Positions 11,201-26,200 of a stretch of DNA of 64,000 nucleotides are shown here, piece after piece. The stretch comes from Lepidostoma basale (Eukaryota; Arthropoda; Insecta; Trichoptera; Lepidostomatidae): NCBI GenBank assembly GCA_022606425.2, contig JAHDVF020000211.1, forward strand, positions 2,108,001 through 2,172,000, written 5' to 3'. Numbering within the stretch: position 1 is the stretch's first letter; each line of letters starts with the position of its first letter. The translations under genes and the position numbers were made by a program. Under the pieces are notes generated by a model that ran no database searches, was not told the DNA's origin, and saw only the letters and a list, made by a program, of their open reading frames with translations.

Positions 11201-14200
11201 TATCCTGACACACCTCTCTAGCTTCCTCCACATTCATACACGCACGTCGATTCGCCCGACTTCCGACATGACCAACCTTTAAAATTTTATTAATTTAGTC
11301 ATGCCATGTTTTCCTCGGTCTACCTCGACTCCATACTCCATTTACATCATTAACATATACTTTCTTAACCATTATTTCTCCATCCGTGCACTCCATATGT
11401 CCGAACCAAAGCAGCGATCCTTTCATAATTTTGTTCATAATACCTTCTTACGCTCTACATTCCTTTCTAATATCAGCATTTGAGATTCTGTCGTACATCG
11501 TTCTACCACACATACGTTATAGGGACCTCATCTCTACCGCATTTATTCTGTTTAACCGCCCTCCCTTTGGGTTATTTTCCGAGAAACGTGCAAAAAACAA
11601 GCAGGTTTTTTATTAATGAAATTTAATTATATACCAATTTTATTTTTTTAAATTACGTAACGTCAAATACTCGGCCGCACACTTGGCCTGCCCCTTGTAA
11701 AACTATCATATTTATGAAGACTTGTGCTCAAGATTTGATGGCACACGCGCGTATCCCTAAAACTTTGTACATTTTAGGTACATTACTTTTTCTCAAGCCC
11801 GTACGTGATACGGGATAGCGTAGAACGGTACAGTCAATATGAACATATCACGTACGTTCAAATAGGTAGGGTGGTTAAAGGTTGGAACTAAAACTCCATT
11901 GTGAACGGCCTTCTTCTTCTTCTTCTTCCCTTTTGGTAGACTCAGGAGTCTGTTATTTCAGGCGGGTCCTCTTGAGACGCTGAACTCCAGCTTTCTCTCC
12001 ACCGTTTCGGGGGTCTTCCTGGTCGGCGTTGTCCGTTTGGCGTTCCATGGAGAGCTAAGTATGGTATTCTATTTGAGCTCATCCTTTCTACGTGTTGATG
12101 CCAGTATCGCCTTCTTTGACGTCCCCATCTGACCACATCTCCGACCTCGCAGATTTCTCGGATTGCTGTATTCCTAACTCGATCACGTAGGGTCTTGCCA
12201 GCTACTTGCAGTGAACGGCCAATGTTGGGAAAATGGAATAATTTACACGTCAAGATGTATAAATAACGGTCGAGCTGTGGTGGTCTCAACAGTTGGGGTA
12301 GTGCATAGTTGGTTAGTAAGTTACTCACGGTGATGTAGTCCAGTGCGTCCCTGACGATGCTGAGCGAGATGAGGTAGTCCTTGAGAGTGCCGCCGATGGC
12401 GTTCCTCTCGATCCCGCTGCACAGCACGCAGAACAGCTCCAAACGGAACTCTTCCTCCGACCAGTGCTCCAGGTCAAACTTGTTGAAGTCCAATACCTGG
12501 GAAATAATATGAACAATAGAACGGCCATTCTTCAGAGGGAATCATATTGAGGGAAAATACGTATTCAACTTGGATTTTAATTCTTTAGTCTGGTCTCTTA
12601 ATTCTTCTAATCATTTATATTTGGGGTAGCATATAATAGACCTTATTTTAATGTTTCTTTATGTTTTTAAAATGGTTGAATCAAATATATGTTTGGGCCA
12701 CAAAATAGTACGGAAAATCAAACCGCGGTTATCGACCGTAGAATTGATTTGGGTTGGGCTGCCGAAAAATGGATAATGTAGAGTGAGATAACGTAATATA
12801 GGGGATATTTAATACGTGTTTTTTAAGGGACTGAGAAAAAAAATTTAAATGGAGGGAAAATGTATTAAAAAATACAATATTAAACTTATTATTTGTTTTA
12901 ATCACGTTGATTAGTTCGCGAAACGCGTGAATCAAAACGAAACAGATGTAAAAAGGAAGAAAATATGGTAATTAACTTAACGAATAAAACCAAGCAAAAA
13001 ATGTATAAAACTGTATGTAAATGATTCTCGCGAACAATATCAAAAAGAACGAAACGTTACAAATCGAGTCGAAAACCGAATGACAGAAGGTCGGATGTTA
13101 TAGCATTTAACCGGCGAATATTTAAAGATGTCGACCAATCACAACGTCGCTTGCCGATCAATCATAGCCAATGTAACGTAAATTATGCCCCGAATCATTG
13201 TCAAGCACGCGTAACTCCCATATTTTGAATATTTTCAATGTAAATTGCGGGAAAAAAAAACATAAATGCGCATAAAAAATGTACTAAAATATATCAAGAC
13301 TGAAATAATAAAATTCAATTGGCGGGAAAACGTTAAATATGCGAACGTAAAATCTGGGTTTCGCTGTATATTGAAAAATCCACGAACCCCCATTAACTTT
13401 AAACGGAACGTGTTTATCTGCTATGTCTTACCGGTGTTAACTTATGTGTTTGAAACTATAACATTGTCTCAGAAAAGCGCAAATAAATTGAGAATTGTCC
13501 AAAGAGCTATGGAAAGAGCAGAGTTGGGTATCAGTATGGCGGACAGGGTGAGAAACACCACTATTAGAGTAAGAACAGGAGTGTTGGACATCATCAAAAG
13601 AGTGGCAATAAGTAATTCCTTATTTCAAATTTCTTAACTAAAAAGTGATGATACAAACTTTTTTGAAGTGCTGGCAGAGGTGTTCCATTTTCAGTTCATT
13701 CCCGTATACAAGTGCTGCCAGTACCCTCGTGAGGTGAGACAGGGCATCAGGGTTGTTCTTTATACCTGAAATTATAAAGAGTATTTTAAAAAACTTGGGA
13801 GCAGCATTACATGGGATGGTCGATCAAAAAAAGACATCGATAGTCGTATCCACCAGGCTAAACTTGCCTTCAACAAAAAGTCTAAAATATTCGAGTCCAA
13901 TAAAATAGACCTTAACCTCCGAAAACAACTTACAAAAACATTGGTGTGGAGTGTTTTACTGTACGGCTGCAAGACTTGGTGCCTGGGCGAAAGAGAACGC
14001 AAAAGGCTGGAGGCATTTGAGATGTGGACCTACCGACGAATGGCTCATGTTTCATGGAGGGACCACGTTACAAATGAGGAGGTTCTCAGCAGAGTTGAAG
14101 AGAATAGGCACAAATTGAAAACCATAGCGGTGAGGCGCGCAAGATGGATTGGTCATGTGTTGCGACACGAATGTTTCCTGAATGATATATTGGTGGGAAT

Positions 14201-17200
14201 GGTCGAGACCGGAGTACCTAGACCAGATTTGAATCGAAGAAAAAAAAACACATTTAGACGCAATAAAAAAAATAAAAATAAAACTTGCAAGTAAAATGCA
14301 ACCACAAAAATCTCATTACTGTCGTAAAAATATACAATAAGCATTTTATATAAGAAGTAGAAATATTTAAGCTGTATTACCCGGACATTCGGTGCAGTTT
14401 AGCAGTGTCTGCACAAACTCCAGGCCTCCAAAGGTGAGAGAAAATTGCAGGAAGGATTCCAGGGATTCTCCGGCGGCCACTGACAGGATGCGATCCATAA
14501 TCTGCAACATTTATTATATCAGTTAGCTACATAAATATTGTTCTGTGAAAAAACATATTAACAGGGATAAGAACTGTGAAAACAACAAACGCTGCAAGGA
14601 TTGCTCATCTTTTTATATAGGTAAAACATCACAACAACTTTAAATTAAGAATAATGTCACATAAGATGTCTCTCCAATAAAAAACATTTCTGAATTCGCA
14701 AATCATCTACAGTGAAACTGTTATTTTATGTTTTTTTAAGGGACTGAGAAAAAAAAACTTAAATGGAGGGAAAACTAAATGGGGGGGTATTGAAAATAAA
14801 GACATTTCGATTTTTTTTTAATCACATAGATTAGTTCGCAAAATGCGTGAACCAAAATGAAACTGATGTAAAAAGAAAGAATATATTGTAATTAACTTAA
14901 CGAAAAAAAAACTTAAAAACTGTTTGTACATGACAATCGCAATTAATGTCAAAAAGAACGAAGTGTTACAAATTGAGTCGAAAACCAAATGACAGAAGGA
15001 CAGATGTTAACCGGCGAGAATTGAAAAATGTCAGCCAATCATTTTTTTTTTTTTTTTTTTATGTATACAACAGGTCGTTTGAACCCAATTACTGTATACA
15101 ATTTTTAGCTATTATATTGATTCTCGTGACATGTTATAGGTAGCCAATCTATCGCCATTTTATTGTCACGTGAATTCTACACCAGACCAAAGACAGTGTG
15201 ACAATCACACTGCCATCGCCGGGAATCGAACCCGGGACCTACGGTTTGGAAGCCAGAGCTCTTACCTCTCTGCCACGAAGGTCATCACGTTGCACGCCAT
15301 ATGCCGACCAATCACAACGTCACTCACTGACCAATCACAGCTGAAATGATGGGCCAACATATTGTCAAGCGCGCGTAACTAGCATATTTTGAATATTTTC
15401 GAAGTAAATTGCGGGAAAAAAAAGTTTAAAGCGGGTAAAATATGTACTAAAATATATCGGGACTGAAATAATTAAATGCAATTGACGGGAAAAAGTTAAA
15501 TAAAGGGACGTAAAATCCGGGATTCACTGTAATTGAAAAAGATAATTTGTTTAATAAAGATATGGACGTTGACCTCGAGTAGTTGGCAGGTGAGTTCCGG
15601 ACGCGGCAGCTGCGCCTCGTCCTGCGCCGCCAACTGCATGGCACGCAGCAGGGCGGGCAGCGCGCCCGTGGAGTCGCGTGTCAGTAGGGCCACGCAGCGC
15701 CGAGCGCGTACGCACAGCGACAGCAGGCGCAGCAGCGTTCGAGCTAGTGGCCGAGCTGCCCCACCGGCGCCCCCTGCCACCGCCAGACGCTCCAGCATCA
15801 CCTCCAGCCCGCCTAGATTATTAAAATACCAACTTCATTATACACAAGTGCAGACAAATCATTTTTTTTTTCTCAAAAGATATTCCAAACAACAATTATA
15901 GTTTTATGGCATCAAGGTAAACAGCCATTTTTGCTGGCATTGATAAACGAATCACCGTGGTGTCAGAAAACAATCTTGTATTTCGTAGAATGATATTGAA
16001 ATCTTATTCTCAGTCGTATTCCTCATGATTGAGGGTCGTATCCATCCTGTAAACCATAGACCATGGCACGCCATGAGCCCCCGTCACCCATCTTCCATGA
16101 CTTGACTTTGTTTGTCCCCGACAATTATCTGCGACAAAGGCAACATAGATTATTTCACCTGCCACTGTGTAGAACCAATCTACCTAAGGTTATGCCCGTG
16201 GGCAGGGCAATAATACTATTAAACCGCATCTCTTGGGATGTGGACATTTTTCACGATAGTGAGGCTACCCTCAGAAAGCATCTATCTCTTATGTATTAAA
16301 TTACTATTTGCTTCTCTTCTTATTGTACAACAATATTTATTTTTACTAAATAGTTCTCGAATATATTTTTTGATTGTCTTCTGTTTGTTTTCTTATTATA
16401 TTATTTGTATTTCTTTTTTTTTTCTTCTTCTTTCTGTGTCTTGTCAGGTCTCCCTAACATTGACTATCACCCATAAGTAGGCCTCATGGTGATGACCTGG
16501 GGAAAAATATCCAGAGTGGTATCCCCTTGCCTTCTCTGGAGGATTTTCTGTCGGGGTTTCCTTCCCTTAGCTGGGTGTATCCAGTTTTATGGCGCTGGAA
16601 GCTCGCCATTCGTCCTCTCTCTATCTGCTATGGCACTAAGTAATATGTGCCACATTGCCCGGGGTTCGCGGGGTCTTTAAAAAGACCTCTGGTTGTCGCT
16701 AGAGAGTTGGACTTGATAGTAGTGTTGCTGTTGTAAATGCAACATGGCGCTTTACGACATTTTGTAGAGGCATATTTTCCAGCAAAACATACCCCATCGT
16801 AGCCCTACTACCCTTTTTTTTTATTGTTATTATTGTTATTTTGTATATTGAGATTATAAACGATTTTGAAATTGATATTATTCTGTAATGTTTATAATTT
16901 TTTTGAATAAATTGAATTGAATTGAATCAGTCTCCAGGCAGCAGCTAATGAGAGACCATTCAGTTCCCTGATTTGATCGGACCAGCGGCTCGGTGGTCAT
17001 CCTTGTGGTCGCCTTCCCTCCACTTTGCCTATAATGATGAGCTTTTCAAGGTTGTCCTGATCTCTCCGGGCTATGTGACCAAAATATTTTAAACACTCTC
17101 TGAGAGCACATCCGCGAGAGTCTTACCCTGATACCCAGCTGGTCAATTGTTGAAATAATGATACGAAAATAATGAAATTCACAAACCACAGTCGGCCAGC

Positions 17201-20200
17201 ACGTTGGCCATCCGGTAGAGCTGCTCATCGTCCACGGCCTCGGCGCTGGAGGCGGACAGGGTCTCCACAAACTCCTCCGTGGCGTCTCCCAGCAGCCCGC
17301 GCATGCGGTACACCACGCGCATGGCTTCCCCTTCACCGGACACTGCCCACACCTATTCAAGCAACACCAACCAATAAGTATTAACAGAACAAATAAATGG
17401 AATAATGAAAACTCGGCCGTACTAGTGGGTGTTCGGCTTTTTATCCCCGATAGATATCTCCGACAGCGACAGCACAGATTGTTTTACCTACCGGCCGCCA
17501 GAACCAATCTGCCTCTGGTGACACCGGTGGGAAAAGCAATTAGTCTGCTGAACGCGGTCTCCTCGGAGATCGACGTCTTTCATGTTAGTGAAAGTACGTT
17601 CAGAAGGCTGGAAACGCTCTTAATTCTGGAGAGTATCCTGTCTTCCTAATGTTGAACCATCTCTCATGCATTTCTGGTAGTATACTATACATAATATATT
17701 ATTTTACCTGTTCTCAATAGATGCCTTAAAAATAAATTTTGTAATGTCTGTTGATGAAATAAACTGATTTGATTTGATTTGAACTCTTCAAGAGTTGTAT
17801 GGCCATAGGAAGTAAGTAAAAGTAAGTGGTCAATAAGATGTTACCTTCTTGTAGACATCCTTGACGGGCAGATCTAGGGACATGATCTTGTTGTTGACAA
17901 GCAGCTCCATGCCGTTGTCGTCCTCCAGCAGGGCCACCAGCTCGCAGTCGGCGCAGATCTTGTTCTTGACGTCTCGCAGCAGGGGGCCCAGCCCGGCCTC
18001 CAGCGATGAGTAAGGGTTGCCCAGCATCCGGCCCTGGAATAACGGAGGGTTTTAAAGATAATGCTAATAATACTAAAACAATTATTTATGGATTAATTTT
18101 ATCTCAATAGAGACGAAGATGCAAACTGGAAACTTAATATGGTGATCGAGGTGTTTACAGGACTTATGACCTGTCATTGGTTGGGTTAAGCGCACGCTTT
18201 ATGTAATTACAACATTCCCCATTCCACCTTTCTTAGGACCACCATGTCTGACAAATTTTTGGAAGTTGTATATATGTTAATATCCAACACCACAATTCAC
18301 ATGTCAGTTTTCAAGTCAGTACAATTATTTGTTATTTCTTGAACAATGATATAAAACTCCATATCATAATATAACTTACTAACTAACTAACCATCACGCC
18401 GTCTCTCCGAAGGGGTAGGCAGAACGAATAGACTGCCACATTTTTCTTTCCTGACATATTTGTCTCGCTTCCTCAACATTCATACATCGTGTCATGCACG
18501 CCTGTCAATCTCTCAATTTCTCTGCGTGAGTATCTCGCCTCGTGGGGACTCCATATCACCGAACCACACTCGAGCCGGCTCCGGACAGATGAGTTATACA
18601 GAATTTGCAAAACATAGGGATTCCTGAAAACTCTACGAGTTCAGAGAATAAATCCCAACATTTTCAGTGCAACTCCACATATTCTCTCGATGTGAGCATG
18701 GAAAGCATGAGCATTTATTATTTTTAATAAATGCTCATGCTTTATTGGAGATAATATTATTTTATTTTATTTTATTGGAGAGCCTTTCCTGCTGTCCTCA
18801 GTGTCCGCATCTCTGCAACCCGCACTTTAGCCTTCGTTCTTGTGGTATCCGCTCGGGTCTCAATGCCATATGTCAATATACAATTTTTAAATCAATATAC
18901 AACTTTTTACCTGCAAAAAGTCTTCTTGCTGCGGGTCCTTCTCCAGCAAGAGGAAGAACTCTCCGATATCATTCTCCTCAGGGTAGATGATAGAGCAGAG
19001 CCGCTCGAAGATAAACACCGGCGTCCGGAAGTCGTGCAACGGGTATTTCTTCACGGTGTCAATGCACACTGACATGAACTCTGCTGTTTCCGCCTCCGTC
19101 CCTGCATTGCAAAACGCAATATGAGTCAACAAATAGAAACTTAATGTAATAAACTTCAACTTATCACATACCATATGTCTTAGGCAGCAGTTCTTAAACC
19201 TTTGAACGGATTGTAGATTTTATGTTTATTATTTTTTTCACAAACGCATGCGTGATAAGGGATAGAATGATAGTCAAAAACTAACTAACTAACCATTACG
19301 CCGTCTATCCGAAGGGATAGGCAGACATGATGGACTGCCACACTTTTCTTTCCTGACATACTTCTCTCGAATCCTCAACCTTCATACGTCGATTTCTCTG
19401 ACTCCTCACGTGGCCGACATTCAATATTTGATTTATTTTATTATAATAATAATTAAGCTAATTTGTATAGCGTCGTTTTCGTGAATAGCTCACCTCAAGG
19501 GAGCTTTGACAATGTTTTTAGTCATGAGAGCTGCATGTGACACCAGCAATCAGATAACCGTTGTTTACATTTTATGTGATATTTTGAAAAGGTGGGTTTT
19601 TAGGTGAGATTTAAAATCTGTCGGATAGTCAATACATCTGAGGCGTGCAGGAAGCATATTCCAGGCGGACGGACCTGCCACTGCGAAAGCCCAATCTCAA
19701 AATTTGTCAGGGCTTGCGCTTTGGCTCAACTAATCTGCCTATTATGTCATGTTTTACAAGCCTTCCTCTATTTCTAGTTCCATTTACATCGTTAACATAT
19801 ACTTTTTTACCATTGTTTCTTTCCATGTGTCCAAACCATCTTAACGACCCTTTGATCATTTTGTTCATAACACTTTCATTCACACCGCATTCACTTCTTA
19901 CATTTTCATTTGACACTCTATCATACACAGATTTTCTCCACATTCGTATAAGAGATCTCATTTCTACTACATTTATTATCACTTTCATCCATCATTTGCC
20001 AGTTCCAAGAACGCCATTGGGCACTGCCATTTTAGCTTTTTAAATATGCATTTGTTTGCGATACAAGTCAAAGTGTGCATATTACATACATTCATATGCA
20101 TAGAGCAGTTAATTCATTAAAATATTCAGCAATAAATCGTTTGCCTTGCGTACCTCATACATTATAATCTCCGCAAATATAAATAAAAATATACTAGGAT

Positions 20201-23200
20201 AAGGTTGTCTTGTTAGCGCGTAATGTACCTGTGGTCATCTCCTCCAGCAGCTCCAGGAGTTTCTCCTGCGTGTCATCGATGAGTCTGGTACGCTGCACCA
20301 CCAGGCGGCGAAGGGACAGGTAGCCTCCCAGCACTGCGCCCATCAGCTTGCCCTTGTACGCCCGGCGCACTCCGCTGTCTTCCAGCAGCATGGCCAGCAG
20401 TTCCGTGAGGCGCTTCAATGCGTAACCTTGAAATCGCATCATCACCATTAACCAAAGTGAGTCATTTTATAAAACTTCTAGAAAATATTTTCATTAATAT
20501 TAAATAGAGTTTGAATCAGCTGTAATTGTTATTCACTTCAGATATTCAAATTTAAAAGAAATTTCTTTTCCATTTTGGATAACTGAACCTGATGACTGAT
20601 GTGGCCATGCAGTATCAAGAAGAACTTTTAGAATTACAAAATGATGCATCTTTTAAAGCACTATTTAACATAAAAAATACAATGGCTTGGCTTTGTGTCG
20701 AGATAGAAACTTAATAACCGATTATGACAAATTTAGCAACAAAATTACTATTCAAGAATCAATTGTATCTCAATAGAGACGAAGATGCAAATTGGAAACA
20801 GAATATGGTTGATCAAGGTGTTTACAGGACTTATGACCTGTCATTGGTTGGGTTAAGCGCACGTTTTATGTAATACAACATTCCCCATTCGACATTATTT
20901 TTTCTTATGACCACCATGTCTGACAAATTTTTGGAAGTTGTATATATGTTAATCTCCAACACCACCCTTTACATGGTAGTATATTCAATCTACACACTAA
21001 CGCCATCTATGAAGATTGTATTTTAAGCATTAAGCAGAAGATCTTTTTAACGCAATGTGAAAGGCTACCGCCATTTACCGCATTGCTAGAATTACTATTG
21101 TCATTTCTTTTATCATATTTAGATCAATGCGGTTTTAGCGCTGTATATGATATGTTATTTAAAAAACTAAATCCTCATTTTAGTACCTCATATAAAAACT
21201 CTCATTTTTTACCATTCTTCCTTCATTCATTATTTCCAGCTCACATCAACCCCAAGGATCGCACTACTTTTCTTTCGAGTTAAATGTAACATAATATACA
21301 TATTATTTATTTAAGAAAATTAAATAAAAAATAGTGTTTATTGCATATATTCAATATATACTATTTGAAGTAATTCTTTTTTTTTCCAGAATTTGTTAGG
21401 TAAATAAATTCAAAAATAAGAGGGAGGGGCGTGGAGGTTCTTGAATCGTTGAAGTGAGGCACGCTACAAATAAGGTTGGGAAAACCTGGTGTAAAGCCTT
21501 CGAAAAGTGGAAAAAAAAAGTGTTTTAATTCATAAATATTCGTCATTATGGAATTTCACAGTGTTAACGTCTTACGTTTATCTAAAAATAAACTAATTTT
21601 AGTTTATTTTGTAACCCTGACGCAGCTCCGACGGGAGCAAAACCGGTTAGTTTTAACAAAAAAATAAAGTGATGTAAAAACTAGTAAAAGTGGGTTAAGA
21701 ATATCTGCTTTTAATGTTGCAAAACTAAGATTTTATAATTGATGGAGAATAATTTCTTATCGTTTGCTTTTGCTTCGTTCATTTAAAATTTCACGATAAA
21801 TATTAAAACGGCATTACCTTGGGCCAAGTCGGAAGTGAGCGTGGTCTCTTCCAGCTTATGCAGGTGGGTTATCTCGTCAGTCAGGATGTCGGCGAGCTTT
21901 ATGAGCACCCCACGGAGTGCGAGGAACTGCTTCCACGGGTCCTCCGATGCCAGTGCTGAGGGAAGAAAACACAAAGATGATATTAATTAAATAAAACGAT
22001 GTTTTTTAACTACTTCCACTCTTTTATTTATTTAGACAGCGACCGGTTCGCTGGCATCGACAGACTGGTGACCAGTCTGTCGATGCCAGCGAGCCTGGCG
22101 AAACCGGTCGCTGTCTAAATAAAGACAAAAGTGGAAGTAGTTAAAAAACATCGTTTTATTTAATTAATATTTAAAATGAACTTCCATCAAGAGATTTCAG
22201 TAAAATCATTTGATTATCTTAAAAATGCTAACAAAGATGATATTTATAATAGGATATTTACTATCCAGGAATACTGAAAGAACTAAATGTATATGTTTCC
22301 CACAGCTATAGCGAGGAAGGGGGCATATCTAATTTTATGCCCCAAATTGCCGCACAGAGGCGTTTAGAAGTTCTCCTGTACTGAAGACTAAACGAGGTGG
22401 ATACTGAGATAGACCTCTTTAGATACAGTTATAGCGAATTCGTTAATACCCCACGATAAGAGCAACAAAGATATTCAAATTATTATTATTATTTTGTCAA
22501 ATAGCATGAGCCAAATCCATGTAAAAGATATAGCTATTATATTGATTGACACTCACGGTGCGATATATAATGTTTGAAAAATAGTTAATTTTGTTTTTAT
22601 TATTACTGAATTTAAATATCATATGTTATTGTATATATTATAAATATTAAAATAACATGATGTGTTAAATTATTTTTATGTGTTATTTTATTTTATATCA
22701 TTGTATTTTATATAATTTGTTTTAGATTTATTTTGTAGACGTTGAATGATCGAAATGTGCGCGGGAGATGCCTATTGGTGGCGATGAGGTTCGCAACCCA
22801 TCACACAGCGTCTCTCGCGTTGGCGAAAAGAGAAGGATGGAGTGCAGCATCGATTAAAGTATTGCAGTCCATTCTTTCTGTCTACCCTTTCGGGGAAACG
22901 GCGTGATGGTTAGTTAGTTAGTTAGTTTTATAAATATTATATAACATATAATATTTAAATTCAGTAATAATAAAAACAAAATTATCACTTTTTCAAACAT
23001 TATATATGAATATGTAAGCGATAATAAAATTTAAAATCAATTGTATTAAATACGAACCTCCAAGAATACCTAATACCAATATTTAAATTCAGAAAATTTT
23101 ATATAAATATTTGAAGATTATTTTTGTATAGAATCATGTTTACCACCCCTGATCTGTATGTATATAAAGGACTAAGTTTACAATAGTGTCACCAGTCTGT

Positions 23201-26200
23201 CGATGCCAGCGAGCCTGGCGAAACCGGTCGCTGTCTAAATAAAGACAAAAGTGGAAGTAGTTAAAAAACATTGATTTATTTAATTATTATTTAAAATGAA
23301 CTTCCATCAAGAGATTTCAGTAAAATCATTTGATTACCATATAACTGATTTTTTTCAAGTCACAATAATTAAATTATAATGTATTTACAATTACAATTTA
23401 CTTATTAAATTGTAATTGATTGTTTTATGCATCAATCCATGAATAGTTTTTATACTGCTTTTCTGTTTATATGGTTATAAAACCTGGTTACCAAAGCACA
23501 ATCTGGACCTGGATACATGAAAAACTGGATAATTGGAAAACCTGGTTAATTGACCATCACACTAAGGGGTATTTCCTGTTATTAGCCGGCCATAAATCGA
23601 ATTCGTAGAATTTGTCCCCGATAAGAAATAAACAGTTTCTGGGAATCTTGAATAGACACCAAATAACGAGCAACCCTTTCCGTCATCTAATACAAAGTGT
23701 GGGCTGAAGGATGTCAGTTTGTATTCGACTGTCGTTCTAACTGTCCGTATCGTTTTAGTGCATTCTTGAAAAATCATTTATTTAAAAAGTGAATATTTTT
23801 AATTTGGTGTTCGTTTACGAAAATTTTGTGATGGATTCTGCTATTACAGGTTATCATACAAATATACTGATAGGTTATATTAAAATATATTGATAAATTA
23901 ATATATTTTAGTAGGATGAAAGTCATGATCAATTTTTTTGTAGATAATTTATTGTTTTTTGAATTCAAAATGGTTTTTGTTGTATTTCTACGTGTTTTGG
24001 CAAATTTTTTTTGATTGTAACTAAAAATAGAGGGTTTGTACTTAATAAACGCATCAAAATTGGCTGTGAATTCCCTCGAATTCAATGTTTTTAGGGTCAA
24101 TGAATCATACGAGTGCAAAACCCCCTTATATCAAGATTAATTCATTTTTCTTTTTAATGAGTTTATATTATATTTCAGAACTTGAAGGTTACTCAGTAAC
24201 CCAAACAGTAAAGCGTAGAGTACTTTTTGATAAAATTCAACAACAAGACTTGCCAAGTTTTGACGAAAAGCTGATATATCTTAAGAGATATATTTTATCG
24301 CAAGATGAATTTTCAGACGAGCAAAAGAAAGAAGTGAAGCATAAAATTTCACAATTGACATCACAATTTAAGAAAAAGTGGACAAAAGAGTATAAAAATG
24401 TACAATTTTTTCTTCAAAAGAATGAAACGTGGCTACAAGGAACATTTGAAATACCGAGGGCTAAACGGAATTCTTCTGGTCGACCCATAAAGTCATTTGA
24501 AGACTCAAGTGTGAGGATCAAACGAAGAAAAACACAAGAAGTACGCAGTACTATAGAAAAAGAAGTCTTAATACATGCTACTCAAACATCGTTTCAAAAA
24601 TCTGGAGAAAGGATTGCGTCTAATATCCTAAAAGACATTTCCAATTCTCCTCAGCTCACAGCTCAGGCATATCAGAAAGCATATAATACATCAAAACACT
24701 GTGAAAAACAATCACAGTTAGATCCAACAGCTGCCCTTTCAATGTTTATGGAAGCCGACCTTTCAAGGCGACAGTATGAAGTAATAATAAATAGCAATAA
24801 AAAGTTTTAAAGTGATATTGGAAATAATATCGATTGTGTCCATAAAGTCGACTTGAAAAAATTCGCAGAATACGGATTTGAAACTGCAAAAATGTATGTA
24901 GACTTATATGCCTGGAATCCTATGACTCCTACCATGCATAAAATACTGATTCATGGAGCAACTGTCTTGGAACATGCACTTTTGCCTGTTGGATTATTAT
25001 CGGAAGAAGCAGATGAGGCGCGGAACAAGCATTTCCGTAAGTATCGGCTAAATTTTGCGAGAAAATTCTCAAGATAGGAATGCAATTTAGACATCATAAA
25101 TAGATTATTGCTTAGCTCCGATCCATTTATATAATATCTAGCATAAGACCAAAACAAAAAAAATCTATGCCGCATAGTAATGAAGCAATGGAAATGTTTA
25201 TTTCTGCCGAGTCCCACACGAAAAATGATAGTTCCTCTGACGAGGAGTTGGCTGTGGATGAGTTTGGTCATGACACAACTGAATGGAGTTCGGGTGAAGA
25301 AGGATGGAATTCGTCATCGTAATGAGTCCAGAGATTTTTTATGACTTCGAAATGTACCTATAAGGTATGTTCTCACAATAACTAACTAACTAACCATAAC
25401 GCCGTCTCCCCGAAGGGGTAGGCAGAAAGAATGGACTGCCACACTTTCTTTCCTGACATATTTCTCTCGCTTTCTCAACATTCATACATCATGTCATGCA
25501 CGCGCGTCGATTTCTCTGACTCCTCACGTGGCCGACATTTAATATTTGACTTATTTGATTAAATTACTATTCTATTATATTGTATTTTTGTATAAAATAT
25601 GTTTACCAAGGTTAAATCTACCGTCAATTTAAAGATATAAATGATTTCAAATAAATATACAAAGAATATAATTATGGCCGCCTAATAAGCAGAAATACCC
25701 CTTAGTGCATCGTAGGCCTGGTCCCTTGGAATGCCAATTATCCAGGTTCCACTGTATTTTAAAACCACTTTATTTGGTTCTATATTCGCCATCACTTTGT
25801 GTTGTGAATAACTTTATTATTCAAACGACAAGAAATTGGAAACATTATTTTTTTAAATTAATTAGAGACTTACTTTGGAAGAGCAGAAGGAACTGTTCAC
25901 TGGCTTCTCCGGCTTTCCCGATCTCCGGGAGGAAGTTAGTCAGCAGCACCAGGACCTGAAAGACAAAGCAGTTTAATCTTGATACATATAATAATAAGTA
26001 TGATTTAAAATACAGTGAAACCCGGATTTTACGTCCCCGTATTTAACTTTTAATTACATATTTCAGTCCCGATATATTTTGGTACAAGTTGGGTGGTTAA
26101 AAAGTTGTACACAAGCAGCGTGAGTGGGAAAAGAAGCCGAGGACGACCGAGGAAAACATGGCATGACCAAATTAACCAATAACTAAAAGGCGGCCACATT

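Larger units (their letters stand above)
23514..25756 (+). mobile_element. Decayed TIR DNA transposon with transposase-like remnants
   Basis: Outer ends are inverted (tacatgaaaaactggataat at 23514; attatccaggttccactgta at 25737-25756) and TA-flanked. Inner ends CACTAAGGGGTATTTC (23562) and GAAATACCCCTTAGTG (25691-25706) plus 'ggccat' are also inverted. Between them lie transposase-like frames, and LINE-B is inserted at 25377-25560. Either one element with long TIRs or one element inside another. Confidence 0.65.

Noticed and set aside
22790..22815. Possible pol III A/B boxes in element D (TGGCGATGAGG, GGTTCGCAACC)
   Set aside because: The two boxes lie side by side, far closer than the 30-60 nt needed for a type 2 pol III promoter.
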